Positions 24,565-33,908 of a DNA stretch of 64,000 nucleotides are shown one piece after another. The notes below the pieces were generated by a model, which saw only the letters and a program-made list of their open reading frames with translations, searched no databases and had not been told where the DNA came from. The first letter of the stretch is position 1, and every line of letters begins with the position of its first letter. This stretch comes from JAIEPW01 sp964471915. GTDB taxonomy: Bacteria > Acidobacteriota > Terriglobia > Bryobacterales > Bryobacteraceae. The position numbers and the translations under genes are program-made. Where the stretch lies: positions 1 to 64,000 of the forward strand of contig CAYYID010000013.1 in the NCBI GenBank assembly GCA_964471915.1. Reading direction: 5' to 3'.

Positions 24565-24906
24565 ATGCGATTCCTGCTCGGACTTTTGCTCGCCGCCAGT
24601 GCCTTTGCGGCCGATATCGCCGGTAACTGGACCCTGACTATGCAGTCGCCGCAGGGCGAGGCGCAGTTTCCGTTCGCGGTGAAGAACGAGGACGGGAAGT
24701 TGACCGTGACCTTCGACAACCCGCGGCTGAAGGTGGAGAAGGCTTCGTTCGAGGGCGCCACGCTGAAGATGACGGTGAAGCGCGGCGACGCGATGGTCTA
24801 CGAGATGAAGGCGACGCTCGACGGCGATTCGCTGAAGGGCACGGCGGACGCCGACATGGGCGGGCAGGCCGCTACCATCGAGTGGTCGGCGAAGCGGGGC
24901 AAGTAG
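24565..24906 (+). CDS. Small secreted beta-rich protein
   Basis: 113 residues with signal peptide MRFLLGLLLAASAFAAD. The body is a short beta-strand repeat: IAGNWTLTMQSPQGEAQFPF, GKLTVTFDNPRLKVEKASFE, GATLKMTVKRGDAMVYEM. The pattern GNWxL and alternating strands suggest a lipocalin-like or small barrel fold. An AGGAG motif lies 8 bases before the ATG. Function is unknown; secreted one-domain proteins of this sort are common in this genus. Confidence 0.7.
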   Translation: MRFLLGLLLAASAFAADIAGNWTLTMQSPQGEAQFPFAVKNEDGKLTVTFDNPRLKVEKASFEGATLKMTVKRGDAMVYEMKATLDGDSLKGTADADMGGQAATIEWSAKRGK

Positions 24907-24938
24907 CGGGATTCTGAGACGAAACGGGGCGTGGCGCG

Positions 24939-24944
24939 TATACT
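24939..24944 (+). promoter_or_regulatory. TATACT box, probably leaderless start
   Basis: TATACT followed by six bases (ttgcgt) and the ATG at 24951. No Shine-Dalgarno sequence precedes the gene. Confidence 0.5.
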
Positions 24945-24950
24945 TTGCGT

Positions 24951-25595
24951 ATGCGCCTGATGCTCCTTCTCTTGCCGGTGGTGCTGCTCGGCCAAAAACC
25001 GGTGGACCTCCGCCGGACCGTCGACCTGGAATTGGTCCGGGTGAAGACCGAACCGGTGGCGTATCGCGGAAAGAAAGCCCTCCACGTGTTCGAAGCCGGC
25101 GAACCCGGCGAAACGCTGGCGATCCTCAAGGGTTCGGAATTCGGCGACGGCGAGATCGAGCTGGAGGTGGCCGGGGCGCCCGCCAAGGGAGCCGCGGAAG
25201 GGGCCCGGGGCTTCGTGGGAGTGGCCTTCCGGCTCACGGCGCCCAACGACTACGAGGCCTTTTACGTGCGGCCGACCAACGGCCGCGCCGACGATCAATT
25301 GCGCCGCAACCACGCCACGCAGTATGTGTCCCATCCCCAGTGGACCTGGCAGAAGTTCCGCACGGAGTTCCCGGGCAAGTACGAATCCTATACCGACCTG
25401 GAAGCCGGCGCCTGGACGCACCTGCGAGTGACCGTGGAAGGCGTGAAGGCGCGGCTCTACGTGAATCGCGCGCCGCAACCGTGCCTGATCGTGAATGATC
25501 TGCGCAAGGGCGCGCGGCGCGGGAAGATCGCACTGTGGATCGGCGACGGCACGGATGCGTACTTCGCGAATCTGCGGGTGCGGAGCACGAAGTAG
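24951..25595 (+). CDS. Secreted DUF1080/LamG-like protein
   Basis: 214 residues with signal peptide MRLMLLLLPVVLLGQ. It reads RGFVGVAFRLTAPNDYEAFY, VRPTNGRADDQLRRNHATQY, HLRVTVEGVKARLYVNR and GKIALWIGDGTDAYFANLRV, the jelly-roll lectin pattern of DUF1080/LamG domains. DUF1080 proteins bind or hydrolyse carbohydrates such as 3-keto-disaccharides; a catalytic role here is not established. ATG 24951 is preferred to TTG 24945 because the TATACT box lies 6 bases upstream. Confidence 0.75.
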   Translation: MRLMLLLLPVVLLGQKPVDLRRTVDLELVRVKTEPVAYRGKKALHVFEAGEPGETLAILKGSEFGDGEIELEVAGAPAKGAAEGARGFVGVAFRLTAPNDYEAFYVRPTNGRADDQLRRNHATQYVSHPQWTWQKFRTEFPGKYESYTDLEAGAWTHLRVTVEGVKARLYVNRAPQPCLIVNDLRKGARRGKIALWIGDGTDAYFANLRVRSTK

Positions 25596-25635
25596 CGGAC
25601 TCTGCCGGGCACCGGCGGTACCGGTTCTGAGGGCC

Positions 25636-25666
25636 TGCCGCTTGCTGACGCGCGCGGCTCCGTTGG
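25636..25666. repeat. Interspersed 31-bp repeat, copy 1
   Basis: tgccgcttgctgacgcgcgc followed by ggctccgttgg. It matches 54027-54057 at 29 of 31 bases. Both lie in short intergenic spaces, suggesting a REP-like element of this genome. Confidence 0.6.
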
Positions 25667-25679
25667 GGTCCATCGCCGT

Positions 25680-27098
25680 TCACCGGATGACTTCGAGCGG
25701 GCGCAGGTCCACCATCGGTGACGGCCACAGATCGCCGCGGCGGACCGCGTCATCCGGCCGGCCGGCGGACCGGGCGGCGCCGGTATCGAGGAAATAGTAA
25801 TTGGAACCCGCCTGCGCCTGGTAGTTGTTGCCCGCTCCGTCGGTGAGGCGCACCGTGCCGCTCATGAGATCGCCGGTCGCCGCCGCGCGGCGGTCCATCG
25901 ACGCCATGCGATCCCAGAACGCCGCCTGCTGCTGCTCGGCGTTCTGCTGCATCATGGCGAGGGTCCGCTGGGCGATTTCCCGGCTGATGCGCTGGTTCAT
26001 GGACCACCAGTCGGGATTGATGCGCATGGAGGCATTGATGGCGCCCGTCAAACGCCCGGCCTGACCGGCGCTGGCGGCGGGGGCAACGTAGCCGCGGACG
26101 TCGAAAGCCAGGGTCCCGGTGACGAAGTTCTGGCCCTGCGCCGCGAAGAAGAGCGTGGTCTGAGCGAGCAGCGCCCCGGCCACCGGACGCCCCTGCCGGG
26201 TGCCCTCGAAGCGGATTTCGGCAGCCGAAGTCTGCACGCGCAGGCCGAGCGAGCGCGGCACGGCGTCGGCGATCTGCGCGAGGTCCGGGCGCTCGACCGG
26301 CTCGGCTTTGGAGACCTGAATCCCGAGTTCCGGTGCCCACACACGCTGGAAGTAAAACCTGGCGAACTGGGGGCCGCTCTGGTAAGCGCAGAAAGTGGGG
26401 TGCTGGGGCGCCCCGGGGCCGGGGACCTGACAGGATTGGGAGCGGGCGTCGCCCAGGCGGATCAGGGTGCCGCCATCGGGGCTCGCGACATCGACGCCCA
26501 CCGTGTAGTGCGTGGCGTCCTGGCGGGCTACGCCGCCGCGGGGTTGCCAGCCCTGGGGAATCGAGAGGGTGAAGCCTCGCTCGTAGGGTTCCATCCACTG
26601 CGTCATCGCGGGCAACGGGGCCAACCCGGAGGCCCCCCCTGGCTTCCCAGCGTAGGAGAAGGACTTCAGGATCGCGGCGAGCGACGGGGCGCGCTGCGCG
26701 AAACGCGCCACGGGCGATGACATGCCGTAGAACATTGCGGTGCGGGAGCTGGTTTCGGCGCACAGGATCGCCCCGCGGGCCTGCCGCTGCTGGAACACGA
26801 AACGCGCCACGGCCAGACCGCGCCCCGACGGCTGGATGTCGAGCTGCTCGACGCCGGAGAACTTCGTGCCCGGCCCGGTGAGGGTCTGGCGGAGCAGGTC
26901 GGGACACGCGAGGGTCCGGTTCAGTTGGGGCTGGACATAGACGTACTCGAGCGGATCGGGGGACGCCGCGACGATGTGGCCTTGCGCGGAGGTGGCGGCC
27001 TGCCAGCCGGGCGGCAGGTCGATCTGGAAGCCGGCGGGGTCCCGGTGGACGGCCGCGGTCAGCACCGCCGCGAGCCCGAGGAGCGCAAAGAGTCTCAT
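25680..27098 (-). CDS. Secreted protein with two GF-P-GW repeats
   Basis: 472 residues with signal peptide MRLFALLGLAAVLTA. Two similar modules begin AGFQIDLPPGWQAATSAQG and RGFTLSIPQGWQPRGGVAR, each followed by a strand-rich domain. The middle has LGLRVQTSAAEIRFEGTRQG, and the end is alpha-helical with repeated Gln (MMQQNAEQQQAAFWDRM) followed by a short beta tail. No active-site motif is recognised. ATG 27098 is chosen for the signal peptide; the frame is open further upstream. It is divergent from the TIGR03437 gene that starts at 27238. Confidence 0.65.
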   Translation of the reverse strand: MRLFALLGLAAVLTAAVHRDPAGFQIDLPPGWQAATSAQGHIVAASPDPLEYVYVQPQLNRTLACPDLLRQTLTGPGTKFSGVEQLDIQPSGRGLAVARFVFQQRQARGAILCAETSSRTAMFYGMSSPVARFAQRAPSLAAILKSFSYAGKPGGASGLAPLPAMTQWMEPYERGFTLSIPQGWQPRGGVARQDATHYTVGVDVASPDGGTLIRLGDARSQSCQVPGPGAPQHPTFCAYQSGPQFARFYFQRVWAPELGIQVSKAEPVERPDLAQIADAVPRSLGLRVQTSAAEIRFEGTRQGRPVAGALLAQTTLFFAAQGQNFVTGTLAFDVRGYVAPAASAGQAGRLTGAINASMRINPDWWSMNQRISREIAQRTLAMMQQNAEQQQAAFWDRMASMDRRAAATGDLMSGTVRLTDGAGNNYQAQAGSNYYFLDTGAARSAGRPDDAVRRGDLWPSPMVDLRPLEVIR

Positions 27099-27237
27099 AC
27101 CCGGAGTGCGGAATTTCACCCCAGAACGCCTCAGCCGGGTACCGCCGGCAGGGTACGGGGCGGCAAATCGCGTGATGCATTCGGAGTTCGGGCCACTCAA
27201 CGGCAGGGGTGAGACCCGCCCGGGTGAGGAGGGATCC

Positions 27238-28575
27238 ATGCGCTGGACTGCGTTTCTGACTTTGGCCACCGCGATCGTGCTAAGCGCACAAGGGCCTTCG
27301 ATCATTGCGATCGGCTCGCCGATCACCTACGGCGGCGCGAACACGCCCGACACCTTTACGGCCAGCAGCACGTTCGGTCCCACGCCGGTGCTGGTGAACA
27401 ACGGCCGGGTGCGGATCTGGCAGGAGCAAGTGGCCACCGGGGCGAACGGCGAGTGGGATATCTTCCGCATGGAGACGACGAACGGGGGTCCGCTGGCGGG
27501 TAACCTCGGCGCTGAGTGGAACATCGTGGTCAGTTATACGCTGACGAGGGCGGCGATCTTCGACGGCACGGCGATGCAGTTCGCGGTGAGCGGGACGCCG
27601 TTCGGTCCGCTGACGAACATCGGCAGCATCTGCTGCGCGGCGGCGACGAACCCGATATTGCCGGGTCCGGCGTTTTACAACCCGGGGTCCGGAACGGTGC
27701 TGCCCGCGGGGGTGCAGAACAACTGGCGGCAAATCTTCGTAAGTCCGTACAGTTTTCTCGCGCAGGCGGGCGTGAACATCAACACCGCGAACCAGTTCAC
27801 GTTCGCGCTGCATTTTACGGTGCCGCTGGGGACGCCGTCGGTATCGTCGGCGATCAGCGCGGGCGGCTTTGGCGCGTTTCCGTCGTTCGGCGCAGGGAGT
27901 TGGATCGAGATCTACGGCGCAAACTTCGCGGCGGCCGCGGTGCAATGGTCGAGCAACGATTTCCGGGGTTTGAACGCGCCCACGACACTGAGCGGCACGC
28001 GGGTGACCATCGGCGGCGTGGAGGCGTACGTCAGCTATGTCAGCCCGGGGCAGATCAACGTGCAGGCGCCGGCGGGGATCGCTCCGGGGACGCGGCAGTT
28101 GGTGGTGACGACGGCGGGCGGCACGAGTCCGCCGGTGAACGTGACGGTGGAGGAGTTGCGGCCGGGTGTGCTGGCGCCGCCCAGTTTCCGGATCGGCGGG
28201 GTGCAGAACCTGGTGGCGCTGCTGCCGGACGGGACTTACGTGCTACCCCCCGGGGCGATCGCGGGCGTGACGTCGCGGCGGGCGCGGCCGGGCGAGACGA
28301 TCACTTTCTACGGCACGGGTTTCGGCGTGGTGAACCCGGCGATCGGGCCGGGGCAGATCGCGGCGAGCCCGAATACGCTGGTGGCGCCGTTCACGGTGTC
28401 GATCGGCGGGTCGCGCGCGGCGGTGGCGTACAGCGGTCTGGCGCCCACGTTCGTCGGGCTGTACCAGTTCAACGTAGTAGTGCCGGGAATCGCGGCGAGC
28501 GACGCGGCGCCGGTGGCGGTCACGCTGGGCGGGGTCCCGTTGGCGCAGAGCGTCGCGATCGCGGTGGGGAACTAA
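27238..28575 (+). CDS. Secreted protein with C-terminal TIGR03437 domain
   Basis: 445 residues with signal peptide MRWTAFLTLATAIVLSAQG. The last 210 residues show the Solibacter-type TIGR03437 repeats: GSWIEIYGANFAAAAVQW, YVSYVSPGQINVQAPAGI, PGTRQLVVTTAGGTSPPV, ETITFYGTGFGVVNPAIGP and LYQFNVVVPGIAASDAAPVA. These are IPT/TIG-like beta-sandwich units thought to anchor or sort secreted proteins. The N-terminal part is a short beta domain of unknown role. GAGGAGGG lies 5 bases before the ATG. Confidence 0.85.
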   Translation: MRWTAFLTLATAIVLSAQGPSIIAIGSPITYGGANTPDTFTASSTFGPTPVLVNNGRVRIWQEQVATGANGEWDIFRMETTNGGPLAGNLGAEWNIVVSYTLTRAAIFDGTAMQFAVSGTPFGPLTNIGSICCAAATNPILPGPAFYNPGSGTVLPAGVQNNWRQIFVSPYSFLAQAGVNINTANQFTFALHFTVPLGTPSVSSAISAGGFGAFPSFGAGSWIEIYGANFAAAAVQWSSNDFRGLNAPTTLSGTRVTIGGVEAYVSYVSPGQINVQAPAGIAPGTRQLVVTTAGGTSPPVNVTVEELRPGVLAPPSFRIGGVQNLVALLPDGTYVLPPGAIAGVTSRRARPGETITFYGTGFGVVNPAIGPGQIAASPNTLVAPFTVSIGGSRAAVAYSGLAPTFVGLYQFNVVVPGIAASDAAPVAVTLGGVPLAQSVAIAVGN

Positions 28576-28585
28576 GACAGAAACG

Positions 28586-28625
28586 TAGGACTAGAACGGA
28601 CTAGATAGGACTAGAACGGACTAGA
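28586..28625. repeat. Two exact 20-bp tandem units
   Basis: taggactagaacggactaga is repeated exactly at 28586-28605 and 28606-28625; each unit is itself two related 10-mers. It begins 11 bases after the stop codon of the TIGR03437 gene and leads directly into an inverted GC-rich repeat. Confidence 0.8.
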
Positions 28626-28639
28626 ACGGGGGCATCCCC
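28623..28639. repeat. Inverted repeat half, left
   Basis: agaacgggggcatcccc. It is the exact reverse complement of 29103-29119, about 460 bases away. The element resembles REP-like palindromic sequences. Confidence 0.7.
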
Positions 28640-29102
28640 CACCATCCCCCGAACTGCGGGGTCCTGGCCTCCAACGGTAAGGGCTGCAATCGCTTCCGAG
28701 CTTTCTGTAAACCCGCGAGTTGGCCTCACACTCGTTGTCAGCCAGAATTTCGCGAGTTCGATGCGGGCAACGGCATCCACGCGACACCGGCCACCCGCCG
28801 AAGCACCGAACCGCTAGAGTCCGGGCTGCCGGTACGGGAATGGCGACGGGGCGGCAAGCGGAGGGACCTCTGCAAAGCCCGAGTTTCATTGGCGCTTCGT
28901 TGATGCCTTGGGTTCTGGGTGGCCGGTCACGAGCTGGAAGCGTCGATGCACATCTGGATCCGCGAGCTTTCGGCGTGCCCCAGAACAGAGCGAAATGCCC
29001 TCAGGAACCGTCTGAAGCGAGTTGAGCCGATTCCTTCGGCGCGCCTAAGTACATTGAAAACAAGGGATTGGCGGGATCTGCTCCTGAGTTCGGGGGATGC
29101 CC
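28640..29102. other. Interval between inverted repeats, no gene recognised
   Basis: This 463-base stretch between the inverted repeats at 28623-28639 and 29103-29119 has weak open frames on both strands, none with a family pattern, a signal peptide or a good start. Codon use is irregular. It may be remnant DNA. Confidence 0.5.
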
Positions 29103-29170
29103 GGGGATGCCCCCGTTCTGCCTGGTTCTGCCTGCCCGGGGATGCCCCCTTCTGCCCCGGTTCTGCCCAT
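29103..29170. repeat. Inverted repeat half, right, and related GC-rich units
   Basis: ggggatgcccccgttct (29103-29119) is the reverse complement of 28623-28639. Related units follow: tggttctgcctgccc, ggggatgcccccttctgccc (from about 29139) and ggttctgccc. The repeated ggggatgccccc and ttctgcc words point to an expanding REP-like element. Confidence 0.7.
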
Positions 29171-29189
29171 AATGGTGTTCGGGCCGCGC

Positions 29190-29783
29190 TTAGAACCAGT
29201 TCCGAAACACGCCGGGCTTGGTGACCTCTATCCGCTCGAAGGTGGCCCACAGTTCCCCGGCCGAATCGACCAGCCGCGCCGAGTAGACCCCGGGCCGAAC
29301 CACCAGAACGTACTCACCAAACCAGTTCGTCGTGTCGCAGACCGCAGGAGTCTTGGTTCCGCGTAGGAAGAGACAGATGTCGACGCCGGCGGCGAGCTTG
29401 CCCGCGCGCTTCAGAACGCCGGACAACGTCACATCATCGCTGAAGCCGCCCTCGCCGGGGTCCTCCAGCGGGAGCTGGAGTTTTCGCGGCGCCTCACGCC
29501 CACGCGCCGCGCGGATCGGGTAGTGCCGGACGCGAACGAACCCCGGCAGCGAGGCCTCGACGGCGTACACTCCTTCGGGCAGATCGACACAAGCTTTGCC
29601 CGCGGCGTCGGTCCGGGCAGACTGGCTCTCTGCGGAATCGTGCAGGTTCTGGATCTGAATCAGGACCCGTGGCAGCGGAAGACGGGCTGGGTCCGTGACC
29701 TCGACGCACAGGCGGGCCGCGCCGGCTGACGCGGCACACACCAAGAGCGCCGCGACCACTTGAGACTTGTTGCTGTCAAACAT
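29190..29783 (-). CDS. Secreted carboxypeptidase-regulatory-like protein
   Basis: 197 residues with an N-terminal export signal (MFDSNKSQVVAALLVCAAS). Two beta-sandwich modules are visible: LCVEVTDPARLPLPRVLIQI with KACVDLPEGVYAVEASLPGF, and ILATION-like strands SGVLKRAGKLAAGVDICLFL with FGEYVLVVRPGVYSARLVD. These are the CarboxypepD_reg-like folds that also begin the TonB receptors here. The start ATG 29783 has AAAGGAG at a good spacing. The role may be binding or surface display; no enzymatic motif. Confidence 0.7.
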   Translation of the reverse strand: MFDSNKSQVVAALLVCAASAGAARLCVEVTDPARLPLPRVLIQIQNLHDSAESQSARTDAAGKACVDLPEGVYAVEASLPGFVRVRHYPIRAARGREAPRKLQLPLEDPGEGGFSDDVTLSGVLKRAGKLAAGVDICLFLRGTKTPAVCDTTNWFGEYVLVVRPGVYSARLVDSAGELWATFERIEVTKPGVFRNWF

Positions 29784-29820
29784 GCCGTGACTCCTTTCTA
29801 ACTCAGGTGCGGCGCGGGGC

Positions 29821-29983
29821 TCATGAGGCCGGCGTCCCGGGTTGATATCCGGAGCAGCGGAGCACCGGCAACCGCGGGTACTTCGCAAAGCGCGGATCCG
29901 ACTTCGCCAGCTCGCACAAGTAGAACGTGCTGCCCCGGTCCGACGTGATCACGCGCCGGTGCAGACAGGTGTCGCAGAGTCCC

Positions 29984-30000
<17 letters not shown>
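29821..30000 (-). CDS. Small cysteine-rich protein overlapping hemL
   Basis: 59 residues from GTG 30000. It reads LPKGLCDTCLHRRVITSDRG, then STFYLCELAKSDPRFAKYPR and LPVLRCSGYQPG: CDTC plus two single cysteines, fitting a small zinc-binding domain. The start codon lies inside the end of hemL, giving a 17-base overlap. The sequence ends in TGA at 29821. I know the pattern as a short conserved protein of Acidobacteria, but no function. It is easily missed because of its length. Confidence 0.6.
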
Positions 30001-31243
<1,243 letters not shown>

Positions 31244-31299
31244 CTGATTTCAGTCTACGCAACCGCAGGGACCGGGACGCGAGGTCCTCCCCGCTCGCG

Positions 31300-31305
31300 T
31301 ACAAT
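31300..31305 (+). promoter_or_regulatory. TACAAT box, probably leaderless operon start
   Basis: TACAAT, six bases (tggggc) and the ATG of the oxidoreductase gene at 31312. It is the only promoter-like element I see for the three-gene operon 31312-34833. Confidence 0.5.
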
Positions 31306-31311
31306 TGGGGC

Positions 31312-32574
31312 ATGTCGGAACAGAACGGCGGACGCCGCGACTTCCTCAAGACCGCGCTGGTAGCGGGTTTCCCCGCGATCATTCGCGCCCAGACGGTTAC
31401 CAACGCGCTTAAGGTCGGGCTGGTCGGTTGCGGGGGACGCGGCACCGGCGCGGCGGCCCAGGCGTTGAAGGCCGACGACTACTCCGAACTCACGGCGATG
31501 GCCGACGTCGCCGAGGAGCCCATGGCGCAGAGCCTGGACCAGATCCGCAAGTGGGCGCCCACCAAACTGAAGGAAAATCCCAAGCGCTTCGCCGGGCTGG
31601 ATTCCTACAAGGCGCTGATCGACTCGGGCGTCGACGTCGTGCTGCTCGCCGCGCCTCCGGGCTTCCGCCCCGCGCACTTCCGCTACGCAGTGGACGCCAA
31701 GAAACACATCTTCACCGAGAAGCCCCTCGGCTCCGACGTGCCGGGCTGCCGCTCAATTCTCGACGCGTCGCGCGACGCGAAGAAGCTGGGGCTGAACGTC
31801 GTCTCCGGCTTCTGCTGGCGCTATTCGAACTACATCAAGGAGACCTTCCGCCAGATCCTCGAAGAGAAAGCCATCGGCGACCTGGTGGCCTATTACGCGA
31901 CTTACTACACCAGCCCGGTGAAACCGATCACGGTGGCGCGGCCCGCGGGCATGGGCGATGTCGAGTGGCAGGTTCGCAACTGGTACAACTTCACGTGGCT
32001 CTCGGGCGACGGCCTGGTGGAGCAGGCGATCCACTCGGTGGACAAGGTGGCCTGGGCCATGCGGGACCAGATGCCGGCCAGTTGCGTCGCGGTGGGCGGA
32101 CGCCAGCGGCCGCCCGAGGGGGGCAACATCTTCGACCACTACGAAGTGAACTACGTCTGGCCCAACGGGTTCCGCGCGTTCGTCGCCTGGCGGCATTTCG
32201 AGAACTGCCACAACGAGAACTCGGACTACATCCTCGGCACCAAGGGCCGCTGCACCATCGGCAAAGGACCGCTGCCGAAGATCGAAGGCCAGACCACCTG
32301 GACCTTCGAGGGCGAGAAGAACGACATGTACCAGGCCGAGCACGACGCGCTGTTCCAGGCGATCCGCCGCGGCACGCCGATCAACGACGGCGAATGGATG
32401 TGCTCGTCGACCATGATGGGCCTGATGGGCCGGCTGGCCGCCTACACCGGCAAGGAGGTGACCTGGGACCAGGCCTGGAACTCGCAGGAGAAGCTGGTGC
32501 CGGACAATTTGAAGTGGGACATGAGCCTGCCGGTCGCGCCGACGCCGATCCCGGGAGTTACGGAACTCAAGTGA
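31312..32574 (+). CDS. Tat-exported Gfo/Idh/MocA oxidoreductase
   Basis: 420 residues. The N-terminus MSEQNGGRRDFLKTALVAG is a twin-arginine (RRDFLK) export signal. The Rossmann motif is LKVGLVGCGGRGTGAAAQ, followed by KHIFTEKPLGSDVPG, where the EKP lysine is the usual catalytic residue, and a C-terminal beta-sheet domain (WNYNFTW-like segment NWYNFTWLSGDGLVEQAIHS). Exported members of this family act on sugars or amino sugars in the periplasm with a pre-bound cofactor. The stop overlaps the next gene as GTGA, so translation is coupled. Confidence 0.88.
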   Translation: MSEQNGGRRDFLKTALVAGFPAIIRAQTVTNALKVGLVGCGGRGTGAAAQALKADDYSELTAMADVAEEPMAQSLDQIRKWAPTKLKENPKRFAGLDSYKALIDSGVDVVLLAAPPGFRPAHFRYAVDAKKHIFTEKPLGSDVPGCRSILDASRDAKKLGLNVVSGFCWRYSNYIKETFRQILEEKAIGDLVAYYATYYTSPVKPITVARPAGMGDVEWQVRNWYNFTWLSGDGLVEQAIHSVDKVAWAMRDQMPASCVAVGGRQRPPEGGNIFDHYEVNYVWPNGFRAFVAWRHFENCHNENSDYILGTKGRCTIGKGPLPKIEGQTTWTFEGEKNDMYQAEHDALFQAIRRGTPINDGEWMCSSTMMGLMGRLAAYTGKEVTWDQAWNSQEKLVPDNLKWDMSLPVAPTPIPGVTELK

Positions 32575-33908
32575 GGGCGGCGCTTTTCCTGCTGGCGGTT
32601 CCGGCGCTGGCGAAGGTCAACTTTGTCAAGGAAGTGAAGCCGCTGCTCGAATTGCATTGCGTGCGCTGCCATGGCCCGGAGATGGCGGCGAAGGGCCTGC
32701 GGCTGGATCGCCGGGACCGGGCACTGCGGTCCATCGTGCCGGGAAAGCCCGAGGAGAGCCGGGTGTACACGGCGGCGAAGATCGCGTGGATGCCGCCGAC
32801 GCCGCGCAAGCTGTCGCCGGCGGAACTCGCGACGCTGTCGGGCTGGATCGCGGAAGGCGCGAAGTGGCCGAAGGGTCTCGAGTTGAAGGGACTGAATCCG
32901 AACCTGCTCGAATCCGCGGCGGAACCGCAGCCAGGCCGCGAGGGTCAGCAGGCGGCAAGCTTGCCCGACACGCCGGAGCTTGCGCTGGTCCGCCGCATCC
33001 GCGAGAGGATCGTCGCGCAGACGGCCAAGGAAGCGGCGTCCGCCGCCGCGTATCGCGAGGCGATTCCCGGCTCCCGGGTGGCCTTCGACGTGGTTCCGAT
33101 TCCCGCCGGCAGGTTCCGCATGGGGACCCCGGAGTCCGAGGCGGGGCGCGGCGCGGACGAAGGGCCGGTCCACGAGGTGGCGGTGGAGGCTTTCGGGATG
33201 GCCGCGCGCGAGGTCACCTGGGACGAATACCGGCTGTTCCAATTCAAGCAGGCCGCCGAGGTCAAGGACGGCAACGTGGACGCGATCTCCCGCCCTTCGA
33301 AGCCGTATGTCGAGATGTCGTTCGGCATGGGCACCGACGGCTTTCCGGCGATCAGCATGACGCAGCACGCGGCGAACAAGTACGCGCAATGGTTGAGCGC
33401 CCTCACCGGGCATTTTTACCGGCTGCCGACGGAAGCCGAGTGGGAGTATGCCTGCCGCGCGGGGTCCCAGAGCGCATATTCGTTCGGCAACGATGCCGCG
33501 CCGCTCGGCGACTACGCGGTGTTCCGCGCGGACCAGTACGCGAAGGTGGGATCCAAGAAGCCGAACGCCTGGGGCCTGTACGACATGCACGGCAACGTGA
33601 TGGAGTGGACGCTCGACCAGTACGACGCGGGCTATTACGCCACGGGAGGCGTCTTCAACCGCGCGACGAAGCCTTATCCGCACGCGGTGCGCGGCGGGTC
33701 CTGGAAGGACGGCCCGGCAAAGCTGCGCTGCGGCGCGCGCGTGGCTTCGCGGCCCGAGAGGAAATTGTCGGACCCCAACCTGCCGAAGAGCGTCTGGTAC
33801 CACACGGACGCGCAATGGCTGGGGTTCCGGCTGGTGCGCCCGGCGAAGATCCCGAGCGTCGAGGAGATGTTCCGCGCCTGGAATAGCGGTGTGGAAAGAG
33901 ACCAGTAG
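32571..33908 (+). CDS. Cytochrome c-type plus SUMF1/FGE-like secreted protein
   Basis: 445 residues from GTG 32571 with a short signal peptide (MRAALFLLAVPALAK). Near the N-terminus is a heme-binding HCVRCHGPEMAAKGLRL motif (CxxCH) in a planctomycete-type cytochrome domain, with IAWMPPTPRKLSPAE behind it. The second half is a SUMF1 fold: PAGRFRMGTPESEAGRGADE, RLPTEAEWEYACRAGSQSAY, YDMHGNVMEWTL, HAVRGGSWKDGPAKLRCGAR and WLGFRLVRP. The active cysteine pair of true formylglycine-generating enzymes is not evident (SWKDGPAKLRC), so it is probably a binding or EgtB-like domain. The end overlaps the ApbE gene by 20 bases. Confidence 0.82.
   Translation: MRAALFLLAVPALAKVNFVKEVKPLLELHCVRCHGPEMAAKGLRLDRRDRALRSIVPGKPEESRVYTAAKIAWMPPTPRKLSPAELATLSGWIAEGAKWPKGLELKGLNPNLLESAAEPQPGREGQQAASLPDTPELALVRRIRERIVAQTAKEAASAAAYREAIPGSRVAFDVVPIPAGRFRMGTPESEAGRGADEGPVHEVAVEAFGMAAREVTWDEYRLFQFKQAAEVKDGNVDAISRPSKPYVEMSFGMGTDGFPAISMTQHAANKYAQWLSALTGHFYRLPTEAEWEYACRAGSQSAYSFGNDAAPLGDYAVFRADQYAKVGSKKPNAWGLYDMHGNVMEWTLDQYDAGYYATGGVFNRATKPYPHAVRGGSWKDGPAKLRCGARVASRPERKLSDPNLPKSVWYHTDAQWLGFRLVRPAKIPSVEEMFRAWNSGVERDQ

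Noticed and set aside
28586..28625. CRISPR-like direct repeats
   Set aside because: The units are adjacent without spacers and no cas gene is in the window.
32571..33908. Assignment as a formylglycine-generating enzyme
   Set aside because: The SUMF1 fold is present but the catalytic cysteine pair is not evident in the RGGSW segment, and no sulfatase gene is nearby.
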